A DNA stretch of 64,000 nt from Bacillus sp. FJAT-44742 (GCF_002797315.1 NZ_KZ454936.1:2489645-2553644); one strand, 5' to 3'; positions 47,586 through 57,779 are shown, numbered from the stretch's first letter. Program-made: numbers and translations. The notes: generated from the letters alone by a model not told the origin.

Positions 47586-48122
47586 TTACTCGTTATCTTT
47601 CTTATCCTTTTCATTCTTTGGAGCAAGAATCAAGAACATGCTCCGGCCTTCCATCTTAGGCTTTGTTTCTACTGTGGCCACATCTTCACACTCTTTTGCC
47701 AAGCGCTCGAGAACTTCTTTTCCGATCTCCGAGTGGGTGATCATTCTGCCGCGAAAACGAATCGCTGCTTTCACCTTATCTCCCTTGGTCAAAAACTTCC
47801 GTGCATTTCGAAGCTTTGTGTCAAAGTCATGCTTTTCAATGTTAGGACTTAAACGCACTTCCTTAATGTTAATAACAGTTTGCTTCTTCCGAGCCTCTTT
47901 TTCTTTCTTTTGCTGCTCATAGCGGTACTTGCCGTAATCCATGATCCGGCATACCGGAGGCTTAGCATTTGGAGCCACCATAACTAGGTCAAGGTTTGCA
48001 TTTTGAGCCATTTCTAAAGCTTCACTTTTGGACTTTACCCCAAGTTGTTCGCCACTTGCATCAATGAGGCGTACTTCGCGAGCGCGAATTCCGTCATTGA
48101 GTTTCATATCTTTACGAATAAT
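47586..48122 (-). CDS. infC: translation initiation factor IF-3, non-AUG start
   Basis: Binds the 30S subunit and discriminates against non-AUG start codons, 178 residues. N-domain with [15 protein letters not shown], linker rich in KK/EARKK, C-domain [19 protein letters not shown]. The ATG at 48107 has no site in range. TTTGGAGGT lies five bases before an ATT at 48122 (a second ATT follows at 48119), and translation from there gives IIRKDM before the conserved segment, aligning with B. subtilis IF-3. An ATT start is the classic self-regulating feature of infC. Confidence 0.92.
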   Translation of the reverse strand: MIRKDMKLNDGIRAREVRLIDASGEQLGVKSKSEALEMAQNANLDLVMVAPNAKPPVCRIMDYGKYRYEQQKKEKEARKKQTVINIKEVRLSPNIEKHDFDTKLRNARKFLTKGDKVKAAIRFRGRMITHSEIGKEVLERLAKECEDVATVETKPKMEGRSMFLILAPKNEKDKKDNE

Positions 48123-48292
48123 GAGCCACCTCCAAAGAATTTGTGAATCAAAGCATTCATAAGCACAAACGCCAAATTGCGAATGTCAGTCTAGACGTCA
48201 CTTATCAATCAGCAGGTTTACCGTTCTTTTTTATGGCTGGCTGTGTCAGAAGGATGACCCTTCTTTTCTCTACAGAACATCAGCCCTTTGGG

Positions 48293-48327
48293 CAAAAAAA
48301 ATGCAGGCGCACATAGGGCGCCCACAT
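48293..48327 (-). terminator. attenuator terminator in the infC (L20-type) leader
   Basis: Minus strand ATGTGGGCGC pairs with GCGCCTGCAT (ten pairs including wobbles), followed by eight T. It lies about 115 bases after the predicted start and 170 bases before infC. In B. subtilis L20 controls this operon by leader termination. Confidence 0.78.
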
Positions 48328-48446
48328 GATGTCTGTATAATACGCAGTATTAATACCACCATACCTGTCAACAGCCTTGTGCGTCAATCAGGTGAGAAGC
48401 GGGCGCTTCTGCTTGCTTTGGTTCCTTATTTATTCATTACCATCTA

Positions 48447-48475
48447 ACATTATCATAATGAACTGAAGGTGTCAA
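48447..48475 (-). promoter_or_regulatory. sigma-A promoter for infC-rpmI-rplT
   Basis: Minus strand: TTGACA (48470-48475), 17 bases, TAATGT (48447-48452). It gives a ~318-base leader that includes a small perfect stem AGAAGC/GCTTCT (48395-48410) and the attenuator. The rest of the thrS-infC gap shows nothing else. Confidence 0.75.
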
Positions 48476-48562
48476 TTCATTTCTAATTTCAATGGGTTCA
48501 ATAGGGAATGATGTCCCAAGAAAATATATTATCTTAATCTGTCACATAAATCAAGTATATTT

Positions 48563-50509
48563 TTATTGCTTCTTTGAACGATCAGAAATCTCAGTAGTGA
48601 TTTTTTCTATAAACTGTTTTAATGAAACTGACTCAGATTTTTGCTCACCATATTTGCGTACATTAACACCTTCGGCCTCTATCTCTTTATCTCCGAGGAC
48701 AAGCATATAAGGCACTTTCTTCATTTGAGCTTCACGGATTTTATAACCGATTTTTTCATCTCTTGTATCCACTTCTACCCGCACTCCGGCTTGACGCAGC
48801 TTATCCTCTACCTGTTTGGCATATTCCATATGAACCTGGGCAGATACTGGAATCACCTTTGCTTGCACTGGAGCAAGCCACGTTGGAAATGCGCCTTTGT
48901 ACTCTTCAATTAAGAAAGCAACAAAACGCTCCATGGTTGATACTACCCCGCGATGGATAACAACAGGACGATGTTCCTGGCCATCTTCACCAATATATGT
49001 TAAGTCAAAACGATTCGGCAGATGGAAATCTAACTGTACGGTAGAGAGCGTTTCATCTTTCCCTAAAGCCGTTTTCACTTGCACATCAAGCTTTGGTCCA
49101 TAAAATGCCGCTTCTCCTTCTGCTTCCACGTATTCCACGTTCATGTCATCCATTGCTTCTTTAAGAAGAGCCTGGGACTTTGTCCACATTTCATCATTAT
49201 CCACATACTTTTCTTTATCTTCCGGATCGCGATAGGAAAGACGGAAATAGTAATCCTCAATACCAAAGTCTTTATATACGTTTTGGACAAGTTCAACTAC
49301 CCGTACAAATTCATCTTTCAACTGGTCCGGCCGGCAGAAAATATGAGCATCATTCAATGTCATGGCCCTGACTCTCTGGAGGCCGGCAAGAGCACCTGAC
49401 ATCTCATGGCGATGCATCGTACCAAGCTCGGCGATTCGGACTGGAAGGTTCCGGTAACTGTGAAGCTGGTTCTTATAAATCATCATATGGTGAGGACAAT
49501 TCATTGGGCGCAGGACTAAGTCTTCGTTATCCATCTCCATAGTAGGAAACATGTCATCTTGATAGTGATCCCAGTGGCCTGAGGTTTTGTAAAGCTCTAC
49601 GCTTCCCAGTACAGGCGTATACACATGTTCGTAGCCTAATCGCTCTTCCAAGTCAACGATGTAGCGTTCAATTACTCTGCGGACCGTAGCTCCTTTTGGC
49701 AGCCAAAGAGGGAGACCTTGCCCTACTTTTTGACTGACGGCAAAGATATCAAGCTCTTTTCCAAGCTTACGATGATCTCTTTCTTTTGCTTCTTCGATCA
49801 TTTTCAAATACTCATCAAGCTCATTCTGCTTTGGAAAAGCAGTTCCATATACACGCTGCAGCATCTTATTGTTGCTGTCTCCGCGCCAATAGGCACCAGA
49901 TATATTCATCAGCTTAAATTTCTTTAATTTTCCGGTACTTGGCACATGGACACCCCGGCACAAATCAAAGAATTCACCCTGTTCATAAATCGTTACAGTC
50001 TCTCCTTGAGGAATTGCATCAATCAGCTCAAGCTTCAGGTCATCACCGATTTCCTGGTACATTTCCTTTGCATCTTCCCTGGACACTTCCTTACGTATAA
50101 TTTCATGATTTTCATCAATGATTTTTTGCATCTCTTTTTCTATTTTTGGAAGATCCTCTGGGTGGATGGTTTCAGGCATATCAATATCATAGTAAAAGCC
50201 ATTTTCTATGACTGGCCCTACACCAAGCTTTACATCTTTATATAAACGCTTTAGAGCCTGAGCCATAAGATGAGCCGTACTGTGACGGAGAATTTCTATT
50301 CCTTCTTGGTTCTTCAGGGTAATGATTTCAATTTCCCCGTCCTCTTTTATAGGGGTACGTAAATCAATCTCCTGGCCGCTTAATTTACCAGCTACAGCCT
50401 GTTTTTTCAGCCCTGGACTGATAGAAGAGGCAATTTCCTCTGTTGTCACTCCATGTTCAAATTCTTTTACAGTGCCGTCTGGAAAGGTAATTTTTACTTG
50501 TTCAGACAT
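48563..50509 (-). CDS. thrS: threonine-tRNA ligase
   Basis: Charges tRNA-Thr and edits Ser-tRNA-Thr, 648 residues. Order: TGS domain (about 1-62), the editing SAD domain with [11 protein letters not shown] (zinc ligands), class II core with [12 protein letters not shown] and [18 protein letters not shown], and the anticodon domain from about 535. The frame runs upstream through the T-box to 50653; the ATG at 50509 has GAGGAG eight bases upstream. Controlled by a Thr T-box. Confidence 0.97.
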   Translation of the reverse strand: MSEQVKITFPDGTVKEFEHGVTTEEIASSISPGLKKQAVAGKLSGQEIDLRTPIKEDGEIEIITLKNQEGIEILRHSTAHLMAQALKRLYKDVKLGVGPVIENGFYYDIDMPETIHPEDLPKIEKEMQKIIDENHEIIRKEVSREDAKEMYQEIGDDLKLELIDAIPQGETVTIYEQGEFFDLCRGVHVPSTGKLKKFKLMNISGAYWRGDSNNKMLQRVYGTAFPKQNELDEYLKMIEEAKERDHRKLGKELDIFAVSQKVGQGLPLWLPKGATVRRVIERYIVDLEERLGYEHVYTPVLGSVELYKTSGHWDHYQDDMFPTMEMDNEDLVLRPMNCPHHMMIYKNQLHSYRNLPVRIAELGTMHRHEMSGALAGLQRVRAMTLNDAHIFCRPDQLKDEFVRVVELVQNVYKDFGIEDYYFRLSYRDPEDKEKYVDNDEMWTKSQALLKEAMDDMNVEYVEAEGEAAFYGPKLDVQVKTALGKDETLSTVQLDFHLPNRFDLTYIGEDGQEHRPVVIHRGVVSTMERFVAFLIEEYKGAFPTWLAPVQAKVIPVSAQVHMEYAKQVEDKLRQAGVRVEVDTRDEKIGYKIREAQMKKVPYMLVLGDKEIEAEGVNVRKYGEQKSESVSLKQFIEKITTEISDRSKKQ

Positions 50510-50602
50510 TCTCTTCACTCCTCTTAAATCGTTCACATACATGGACTGGGAAATAATGTATTCACTTAACAATTGAAATGGAAAAGAAAGATTTTCAGAC
50601 AC

Positions 50603-50868
50603 AAAAAAAAACACTCGTCCCTCATAAGGGACGAGTGTGGCCCGTGGTTCCACCCTTTTTTCCGCTTCTTTAACTAAAAAAGCAGCTCAAGACCAGATAA
50701 CGCCTGGCAGGCGTCAGCAGTTACTAAGACAGTCTGTTCCCTGCTGATGTTCAGAGGTGGTAAGAAGCAATTCCGCGATAGGAAGCTTCCAGCCACAGGC
50801 TTCCCTCTCTGTCATCCGTACATTACATCTCTTGTCCTCTTCCCTACATTTTCCCGTCATTCATTATG
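50603..50868 (-). promoter_or_regulatory. T-box leader, threonine specifier, upstream of thrS
   Basis: T-box core GGGTGGAACCACGGG at 50641-50655, specifier ACC (Thr) at 50759-50761 followed by ACC, and a perfect 12-bp terminator stem ACACTCGTCCCT/AGGGACGAGTGT with nine T at 50603-50638. The core is a TGGAACC variant of the usual TGGTACC. Confidence 0.93.
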
Positions 50869-50874
50869 GTAGTA

Positions 50875-50903
50875 ATTATAGAGAGATTAAAAAATAAAAT
50901 CAA
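50875..50903 (-). promoter_or_regulatory. sigma-A promoter for thrS
   Basis: Minus strand: TTGATT (50898-50903), 17 bases, TATAAT (50875-50880), just upstream of the T-box. Confidence 0.82.
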
Positions 50904-50932
50904 GCACAATTCTGAAGAGAAATTCATGTCCC

Positions 50933-51805
50933 TTACTGGATTTGCTTTAAATTTAGACTGCTCATGAAATGAAGAGGGTATACCTTTACCCTTTCCTGAA
51001 ATACAGCCTGCAATGTTTGAATGACTCCGTGTTCGTCCGAGTTACTATAAATATGCAGCAGTTCCGGAGCCATGCTGACAAGAGGACTGATAACCATTTC
51101 TTCCGGGAGAAGCTCTTTCTCAAATACCAAGTCTTTAACGAGACAGCGCATCCTCATTTGTGTAGTAATTTCATTATAGTTTTCATCAAAAAATCTCACT
51201 TTTTCACCGTACACCAGGTGAACCACAGGTACGGCCGGGACCGTTCTATTAACGAAATCCCGAAAACTTTCAACCATTGTCTGATATTCCTGTTCCCATT
51301 TATACTCATCAATCGTACATTCAAGGGCGTGTAGAAGACAGGAAAAGTACTTCCCGATTCTAAACGTCAGGAAAGGTTCCCACTGCAGCTGTTTATTTCT
51401 TCTCAAATCCTCCAGCAGGGGCTGATAAATAAAACATTCTCTATGATAAAAATGAGAATAAACCGGCATTTCGGCTTTTTTTCCGTCCAGAACGGAAAAA
51501 GCCATCTCCAAAATTTCGGCAGCTACTTCCACATCGTTGTATAAAAAGACCTCCTGAATGTTTGTAAGAAGCCATTCAGACTCCTTTGTATCTACAATAT
51601 GCTTAGTGAGTACGGCTGAAATATATGGGAGAATCCCATGTTCCCATTCTTCTTTTGTTCCATTATAGGACCAAAACAGAGTGCTGTCCTTTTTTGTTAT
51701 ACTTCCTATATTTAATCCTTTTTCTTCAAACTCGGATACTTCTTTTTCGAATAGATTGTATACGTGACTGCTCTCTTCTTTACAATTAAACATGATTGAA
51801 AACAT
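50933..51805 (-). CDS. ytxC: sporulation-associated protein YtxC
   Basis: Cytoplasmic protein of 290 residues matching YtxC in position (upstream of thrS) and in overall character; no enzymatic motif seen. The last third has the family segment FVNRTVPAVPVVHLVYGEK. Function unknown beyond a link with sporulating bacilli. ATG with AAGGAGG six bases upstream. Confidence 0.82.
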   Translation of the reverse strand: MFSIMFNCKEESSHVYNLFEKEVSEFEEKGLNIGSITKKDSTLFWSYNGTKEEWEHGILPYISAVLTKHIVDTKESEWLLTNIQEVFLYNDVEVAAEILEMAFSVLDGKKAEMPVYSHFYHRECFIYQPLLEDLRRNKQLQWEPFLTFRIGKYFSCLLHALECTIDEYKWEQEYQTMVESFRDFVNRTVPAVPVVHLVYGEKVRFFDENYNEITTQMRMRCLVKDLVFEKELLPEEMVISPLVSMAPELLHIYSNSDEHGVIQTLQAVFQERVKVYPLHFMSSLNLKQIQ

Positions 51806-52043
51806 GTTAATACCTCCTTGCCCCCACAGGCTCCAGTCATCCTCTCGTATGTACAGTCTTGGTTCCTGTTATATACATATGGGGACATGCTGAGAAACAT
51901 GCCGTTTTTTTGAACCCCATCTCCCTTCGTTTTAGGAAGGCTTTTTCACAGCCCGGTCCCTTATATACAATTGTTCGTAATCACTGTCGTTCCCTTTAGG
52001 GTAAGAGCTTTCGTCAGTCTCTGAATCAATCAGACTAGTAACT

Positions 52044-52073
52044 AAAAAAAGCGCCTGAATAGGCGCTTTTTTT
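52044..52073. terminator. terminator after mqnC
   Basis: AAAAAAAGCGCCT/AGGCGCTTTTTTT with a 4-base loop; T-runs on both strands. Confidence 0.93.
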
Positions 52074-52075
52074 AG

Positions 52076-53185
52076 TTAGTTTTGCATAATGAAATCTTTC
52101 TCAGCAGACTGGTCTCCTTCAAAGACTTTAAGAGTATTATACTTTGTATCACGCTGAGCCGGGATTTTCCCTGCTTCTCTGATAAGCTGAAGGATTTCAT
52201 TAGTATTTACTTTGTGAGTTGTTCCAGCTGCTGAAACAACGTTTTCCTCCATCATTGTACTCCCAAAATCATTACAGCCGAATTCAAGAGATCTCTTTCC
52301 GACTTCCGGCCCCATTGTAACCCAAGAGGACTGGAAATTAGCAATATTGTCAAGGAACAGGCGAGAGATAGCCACATTCTTCAAATAACCTTCTGGAGTG
52401 ATTTTCTCGCCCTTCATATTTGTATTATCTGGCTGGAATGTCCATGAAATGAAAGCCAGGAAACAATCGGCTTCATCCTGTGCATCACGAATTCTTTGCA
52501 AATGAAGAGCTCTTTCTTCATTGGATTCCCCTAATCCTATTACCATTGTCGCTGTCCCATGCATACCGACTTTCTTTACGGTTTTCATGCATTCAAGCCA
52601 CTGATCGTGGGTACACTTCAGTCTGCTGACCTTTTTGCGAGTTTCTTCGGTAAGAATCTCTGCACCTCCGCCAGGTACTGAATCCAGGCCTGCTTCATGG
52701 AGATCTCTTAAGACCTCTTCAAGAGTCAGACCAGAAACTTCAACCATTTTAAAAATCTCTGCAGGAGAAAAAGAATGCATAGTTATTCCAGGGAAGCGCT
52801 TCTTAATATTACGAAGAAGGTCAGTGTAATAACTAAATGGAAGGTCCGGGTTTGTGCCGCCTTGCATTAAAATTTCAGTTCCATTAACGTCCTGGGTTTC
52901 CTGGATTTTTTGAAAAATTTCTTCATCACTTAATACGTATCCTTCAGAAGAACCGGGTGCTCTATAAAAAGCGCAAAAACGGCAGTACGTATCACAGAAA
53001 TTGGTGTAATTGACATTCCTCCCAATCACAAACGTTGTGATTGGTTCGGGATGCCACTTTTTCATCACTTCATTAGCGGCCGCTCCCATTTTTTCAATTT
53101 CATCACTCTCATATAAACGAACCGCATCTTCTTGAGTCAAACGCTCTCCGTTTACAGCTTTTTCTAAAATTGCATCTATACTCAT
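52076..53185 (-). CDS. mqnC: cyclic dehypoxanthinyl futalosine synthase (radical SAM)
   Basis: Radical-SAM step of the futalosine route to menaquinone. 369 residues: the cluster motif CDTYCRFC (C64, C68, C71), GTEILMQGGTNPDLPFSYY (about 103) and the C-terminal FISWTFQPDNTNMKG typical of MqnC rather than MqnE. B. subtilis uses the Men pathway and lacks it. No other mqn gene is in the window. ATG start. It lies between ytxC and dnaI, where B. subtilis has ytxB. Confidence 0.9.
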   Translation of the reverse strand: MSIDAILEKAVNGERLTQEDAVRLYESDEIEKMGAAANEVMKKWHPEPITTFVIGRNVNYTNFCDTYCRFCAFYRAPGSSEGYVLSDEEIFQKIQETQDVNGTEILMQGGTNPDLPFSYYTDLLRNIKKRFPGITMHSFSPAEIFKMVEVSGLTLEEVLRDLHEAGLDSVPGGGAEILTEETRKKVSRLKCTHDQWLECMKTVKKVGMHGTATMVIGLGESNEERALHLQRIRDAQDEADCFLAFISWTFQPDNTNMKGEKITPEGYLKNVAISRLFLDNIANFQSSWVTMGPEVGKRSLEFGCNDFGSTMMEENVVSAAGTTHKVNTNEILQLIREAGKIPAQRDTKYNTLKVFEGDQSAEKDFIMQN

Positions 53186-53577
53186 CTTTCATTCCCCCAA
53201 CTGCTTACATTGATTGTCTGTCCAGCCCGGCAAGGAAAAGGCTGGGTATGGAGCCTTCTATGGATATCTGAATCAATAGTAGTAATGGTTATGTGAACAT
53301 TACGTTAATCGTATCACAAAAACGTGAAGATTACCTAACAGAGAAAACAAGACGCATCGTATAAACGTCCTTTCTGTCTCTTTTAAGATAAATAGGAGAA
53401 GACTCAACTGTAAGCCCTTAATGTACAAACTAAATCCGTTTTTGTGCAGAAATACTTTCTGCTTTTAATCAGGTATAAGTAGTTATTCAGCTTTACGAAA
53501 ATAATAGAGAATAAGGAAAATGAAAATCGTTAAGCCTAAGGAGGGCAATAAAGAGCAAGAGTATAAGGAGGACATTA
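53186..53577. other. divergent intergenic region between mqnC and the flavoprotein gene
   Basis: No gene. It holds a CCAGCC/GGCTGG stem in the mqnC leader (about 53222-53247) and a perfect 7-3-7 palindrome GCAGAAATACTTTCTGC (53446-53462) followed by TTTT on the plus strand. Two Shine-Dalgarno-like sequences (about 53539 and 53567) precede the plus-strand gene; only the second is at proper distance from a start. Confidence 0.5.
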
Positions 53578-54675
53578 ATGAAAGTCGCAATTATGGGGGC
53601 GGGAGTCGCGGGACTAACCAGTGCTATTATCCTCGAAAGAAATGGAATTCCTTTTGACATTTATGAAAAAAGAGGAGAGACAGGAGATCGTTTTGTAAAC
53701 GGCGAGATATTTTTAAATTTATTAACTCCTGTTACCGATTGCATCACTTACTTAGCGGAAAGTCATAATATTTACATAAAACCCGAGTCACATATTAAAA
53801 AAATTATTATTACTTCTCCGGAGAAGCAAGCTGAAATCCACGGGCATTTTGGACACACCATTAAAAGAGGAAGGGCATCTTACTCCTTAGAAAAGCAGCT
53901 GGAAGAACAAGTAAAAACCCCTGTACGTTTTCACTCCACCTGCTCCTATAAAGATCTAGTACAAGGTTATACCCATGTCATTTTAGCTACAGGGGATGCT
54001 GATTATGCTATGGATATCTCAGAATTTCAAAATGACATAAATGTCACCCTTACTGGTGGAATGATATCGGGAAACTTTGATCCTGGTACTCCTCTGATAT
54101 GGCTGGATAACAACATTTCACCGCTATCCTACGCCTATATTATTCCATTTTCCAAGGATGAAGCTCACATGGCACTTGGGTACCCTGAATATAAATCAAC
54201 AACCACATATGATTCACATGCTTTACTATCACGGTTTCACAATAAAGCAACCAAAGCTCTGAAACAGGATCTAGTGATGAAGGACAGGTTTGAGGTGAAT
54301 CATTACAAGCTTGGGATATGCCACTACCCCAGAATAGGAAACACCTTCCTTACTGGAAATTGCTTTGGAAGCGTTATGCCATTTCTCGGTTTTGGACAAT
54401 TTTCGTCTATTCTGACAGGGATCTACGCTGCCCAGGATATTATTGGCAAAGGGAAATACGAGGAATTAACAAAGCCTTTGCGAAAAAGTTACCATCGTTC
54501 CTTAGTTCTTAGAAGAGCCTGGGAACAATTGGATAACAGAGGATACGACCGTCTAACAAAAATTGCCGGCACTCGTTTATTTGAAAAAGCAATAAACAGT
54601 AAGTTAAATTCAGCAAAGGTAGCATCTATGCTTGCCGCTCCCCTGGTGAAAACAGCAAGTCTGTCTCGAAAATAA
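53578..54675 (+). CDS. FAD-dependent oxidoreductase, geranylgeranyl-reductase/lycopene-cyclase-like
   Basis: Predicted flavoprotein of 365 residues. The N-terminal dinucleotide motif is GAGVAGLTSAIILERNG with an acidic end of strand 2 (YEKR). Later FLTGNCFGSVMPFLGFGQFSS (about 258) is like the second FAD motif of the geranylgeranyl reductase/flavin-hydroxylase group. The substrate cannot be inferred. It is a lone plus-strand gene between mqnC and dnaI, with its own GGAGG site. Nothing comparable sits here in B. subtilis, so it was probably inserted in this lineage. Confidence 0.72.
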   Translation: MKVAIMGAGVAGLTSAIILERNGIPFDIYEKRGETGDRFVNGEIFLNLLTPVTDCITYLAESHNIYIKPESHIKKIIITSPEKQAEIHGHFGHTIKRGRASYSLEKQLEEQVKTPVRFHSTCSYKDLVQGYTHVILATGDADYAMDISEFQNDINVTLTGGMISGNFDPGTPLIWLDNNISPLSYAYIIPFSKDEAHMALGYPEYKSTTTYDSHALLSRFHNKATKALKQDLVMKDRFEVNHYKLGICHYPRIGNTFLTGNCFGSVMPFLGFGQFSSILTGIYAAQDIIGKGKYEELTKPLRKSYHRSLVLRRAWEQLDNRGYDRLTKIAGTRLFEKAINSKLNSAKVASMLAAPLVKTASLSRK

Positions 54676-54730
54676 AAACATTACCCAGACAACGGCTGTT
54701 TTCAGCTAGTCTTCTTGTCGCTGCCTACGC

Positions 54731-54763
54731 AAAAGAGCTGTTAAGAAAAAATCTTAACAGCTC
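54731..54763 (-). terminator. terminator between the flavoprotein gene and dnaI
   Basis: Perfect 12-bp stem GAGCTGTTAAGA/TCTTAACAGCTC with a 5-base loop; four T follow on the minus strand and none on the plus. Confidence 0.75.
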
Positions 54764-54804
54764 CTATCCATCTTCCACTGGAAAGCTCAAATTAATGTGG
54801 GATG

Positions 54805-55740
54805 TCAGCTATATTCTCTTCGATTCTTTCCTTCAATAAAAACTGGAGTGGTTAACGGTTTAATTCTTTCCATGATTCTCTTTGCCTTTAACTGTTCAAT
54901 TCCGCCTTTTTGGGAATAGGCTAAATGCTCTTCAAGCTCTTCGTAATCATAATTAGATGTGAATAAGGTTGGAAGCTTTTCCATCATTCGATAATGTAAT
55001 ATCACACCTAAAATATCATCCCTCACCCAGCCGGACATGGTTTCCGCACCAATGTCATCCAATATTAGCACAGGAGCTCTTTTCACTTCATCGAGCTTTT
55101 CCTGAACTGTCCCATCAGAAACTGATTGCTTCATCTCCCTGAAGAAATCAGGCACATACACAATCATGCTTGCAATATGACGCTGAGCCAGTTCATTCAT
55201 TACTGCTCCCATTAAATAGGTTTTGCCTACTCCAAACTTTCCGTATAAATATAACCCTCTGCCGTTTTCTCCAGGCTGCGCATTTAATGCAAAGGCTAAG
55301 GCTGCATTACTAGCAGTCAATCTGGTATCATGATCCTGTTCTACTTGTTCAAAGGTAGCATCTAAAATGTCTCTTGGTACATACAGGCTTTTGATAAGTT
55401 TTTGCAGTCGTTTACGTTCATCCTCCCGCTGCTTCAGCTGGCAAGAGTTATATCTGATTTCCAGCTTCCCTCTCTCCGTAAAAAGTGCCGGCTGGTACCC
55501 AGTTAGAAGGTTTGGGCAATGCTCAAGACCAGGACATGCATCACAATTTTCCCACTCTTTTTTAAACTCGTATAATTTTCCAATATTGTTCTCAAGCTCT
55601 TTTTCCGGGATCTCCTCATTCTTTCGTAAGAACTCTTGGACTCGAGAATATTGGTAAACATCCTGCTTAAGACGATCATACCGGTTTTCCCATTTTTGAT
55701 CCTTCATTATATTTTCAAGAGCTGACCGGATGGAATTCAT
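54805..55740 (-). CDS. dnaI: primosomal protein DnaI (helicase loader)
   Basis: AAA+ loader that brings the replicative helicase to oriC with DnaB and DnaD. 311 residues: an N-terminal helicase-binding part with a zinc-type cluster CDACPGLEHC (about 60), Walker A GKFGVGKTYL (about 168) and Walker B VLILDDIGAE (about 230). The ATG overlaps the dnaB stop by one base (TAATG). Confidence 0.96.
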   Translation of the reverse strand: MNSIRSALENIMKDQKWENRYDRLKQDVYQYSRVQEFLRKNEEIPEKELENNIGKLYEFKKEWENCDACPGLEHCPNLLTGYQPALFTERGKLEIRYNSCQLKQREDERKRLQKLIKSLYVPRDILDATFEQVEQDHDTRLTASNAALAFALNAQPGENGRGLYLYGKFGVGKTYLMGAVMNELAQRHIASMIVYVPDFFREMKQSVSDGTVQEKLDEVKRAPVLILDDIGAETMSGWVRDDILGVILHYRMMEKLPTLFTSNYDYEELEEHLAYSQKGGIEQLKAKRIMERIKPLTTPVFIEGKNRREYS

Positions 55741-57188
55741 TATGATTCACCTCTATTCTTACGGTTCTCCTGCCTTTTTTTCATCATCTCTTCAAAACGC
55801 TGCTTTTCGATTTCCATTTCTTTTCGACCAGAATCTGTAGAAACCTTTTCCTTGGATTCTTGCTCCTCCGTCAGCCATTTAGGCAGTTTGTCTTTACGAA
55901 CTTGCTGACGATAAGGACGACTGTTTCCGGAGGCAGCACCTTGCTTTGTATTTGCTTTTTCAGCTAACGCTTTTTTCGATTTGTTTTCTTCCTTAGCCAG
56001 GTTCATGGCCTCTTTCACCGTGTTTAATTGCTTACGCGACCAGTGACCTGCTATCTTTTGGATTAGGGTTTTGTTAAGCTTCATATTGTTCGTTTTCATT
56101 ACATAATCAATAAGGACATTTACCACACCAGGCTGCAGGCGATACTCCAGGATTAAGGATTCTACAATTTTAATATCAGCAAGGGGCACCTTTGCCCCGT
56201 CTGATATGCTTTCAAGGAGCATCACCGGAGAAGTCGATTCATAAAAGTGAATCATCTTTTCTTCCTCTGTTACAGGCTCTTTTTCTTCCATTATACGATG
56301 TTTGGCAGGATGGGTTCTATATGCTAAAGCAGGCGGCTCAGGACCATACTCAAAACGATACCAGTCCTGAACCTTCTTCCTTAGTTCATTAATTTCCAAC
56401 GTTTCCCCGCCAACAAGAGACTGTTGAATCAGCTTGCTCATCTCTAAGGGACCAAGCCGATATACAAAAGCAAGACGGGCAATCGCATCTTTGGCTTCTT
56501 CACTGAGTATGTCTTCTGTCTTGATAAATGCCGGCAAGTCTGCTTTAAGAAGCTCAAAGTCAAAGCTGCTTTGATCCAGAAATGGATCCTTTCCTGCCGG
56601 GCGCTGAGCAAAGCCTTTTCCCTTTTCTTCTGCCATGATCATTTCTTGTGCTTCCTGATTTTGCATTACCATTTCTGAATGATGCAAGGATGCAAATACT
56701 TCGTTAAAAGAAGACGTGATTTCTGTGCACGAGGATTCATCTATCGTATCTAACATAAAACGGTCTCTCGTCTTTCGGTACTTCTCTTTTCCTAATCTAT
56801 TGTAAAGGAAAACACTAAGCACGTCATTTTGAAAAAATTGCTTGGGAGACATTGGAGCCTGCAGTTCATAGATAAACAGTGATGAACCATCTTCAGCTTG
56901 CTTATAGGTACGAAGCAAACCTATCCCTTCCAGTTTTCGCCTTTCCTCAAATATCTGGTTTAACGCAGCTCCCATTACCAGCATCAGCTCTTGATGGTTT
57001 GACTCATCGCTCCAGTAGGAATCTTTCTCCAGTTTGCTCGCAAGTGTCATGTACAGACTTACTGCCATGGAACCGATTAAAGGCTGATATAATAGACTTA
57101 ATACTTTTTGATCTCCTTCGCATGGCTTTTCATCTGTTCGGACACAATAGCGGTCGATAGGAAGTAGCTCTTTCCAATGCCAGCTCAT
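55740..57188 (-). CDS. dnaB: replication initiation protein DnaB (Bacillus type)
   Basis: Membrane-associated initiation protein of Gram-positives, not the E. coli helicase. 482 residues with two DnaB/DnaD-like regions: an N-terminal winged-helix part and a C-terminal DDBH2 part with FYESTSPVMLLESISDGAKV (about 305). The C-terminus is Lys/Glu-rich. ATG with GGGAGG upstream. Coupled to dnaI. Confidence 0.95.
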   Translation of the reverse strand: MSWHWKELLPIDRYCVRTDEKPCEGDQKVLSLLYQPLIGSMAVSLYMTLASKLEKDSYWSDESNHQELMLVMGAALNQIFEERRKLEGIGLLRTYKQAEDGSSLFIYELQAPMSPKQFFQNDVLSVFLYNRLGKEKYRKTRDRFMLDTIDESSCTEITSSFNEVFASLHHSEMVMQNQEAQEMIMAEEKGKGFAQRPAGKDPFLDQSSFDFELLKADLPAFIKTEDILSEEAKDAIARLAFVYRLGPLEMSKLIQQSLVGGETLEINELRKKVQDWYRFEYGPEPPALAYRTHPAKHRIMEEKEPVTEEEKMIHFYESTSPVMLLESISDGAKVPLADIKIVESLILEYRLQPGVVNVLIDYVMKTNNMKLNKTLIQKIAGHWSRKQLNTVKEAMNLAKEENKSKKALAEKANTKQGAASGNSRPYRQQVRKDKLPKWLTEEQESKEKVSTDSGRKEMEIEKQRFEEMMKKRQENRKNRGES

Positions 57189-57270
57189 GTTCCTCCCCCT
57201 TATTTATTCCTTTCACTGAAAGCTTGTTATTATAAATTTATTATTGCATCTATGAAAAAATATCACATAC

Positions 57271-57305
57271 AAAAAAAGGAGCTAAAGCGGTGCGCCCTAA
57301 GCTCC
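57271..57305 (-). terminator. terminator after nrdR
   Basis: GGAGCT/AGCTCC stem with partly paired inner part and seven T on the minus strand, between nrdR and dnaB. Confidence 0.75.
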
Positions 57306-57311
57306 GTCGTC

Positions 57312-57779
57312 TTACTCTTTTTTTTCATCCTTGTTAATTAATTCCTTAAGTTCATTAATAAATACATTAATATCTTTAAATTGACGGTACACAGAAGCAA
57401 ACCTTACATAAGCGACATCATCCACTGAAGCCAGTCTTTCCATAACCAGCTCTCCAATTTCTTCACTCATCACTTCTGATTTTCCGTCTCCTCGTAATTG
57501 TTTCTCTACGTCATTTACTATTGCTTCCAATGTTTCAAGCGCAACCGGACGCTTCTCGCAGGCTCTTATCAGCCCACGAAGAATCTTTTCCCTGCTGAAC
57601 TCTTCTCTTTCCCCGCCTTTTTTGACTACAATCAAGGGAAGCTCTTCAACCACTTCAAAAGTCGTAAAACGGTAGTGGCAGGATTCACATTCTCTTCGGC
57701 GGCGAATTGAACGGCCTTCATTGCTTGGCCTTGAGTCCAATACTCTGGTTGCGTTTGAATGGCATGCTGGACAAAGCAT
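57312..57779 (-). CDS. nrdR: transcriptional repressor NrdR
   Basis: Zinc-ribbon/ATP-cone repressor of ribonucleotide reductase genes, 155 residues. Zinc cysteines C3, C6, C31 and C34 with [19 protein letters not shown], then an ATP cone (about 48-138). The ATG at 57779 has GGAG eight bases upstream; the upstream extension to 57842 lacks family support. Confidence 0.95.
   Translation of the reverse strand: MLCPACHSNATRVLDSRPSNEGRSIRRRRECESCHYRFTTFEVVEELPLIVVKKGGEREEFSREKILRGLIRACEKRPVALETLEAIVNDVEKQLRGDGKSEVMSEEIGELVMERLASVDDVAYVRFASVYRQFKDINVFINELKELINKDEKKE

Noticed and set aside
50510-50653. 48-residue N-terminal extension of ThrS
   Set aside because: It translates the T-box terminator; the ATG at 50509 has the ribosome site and the family N-terminus.
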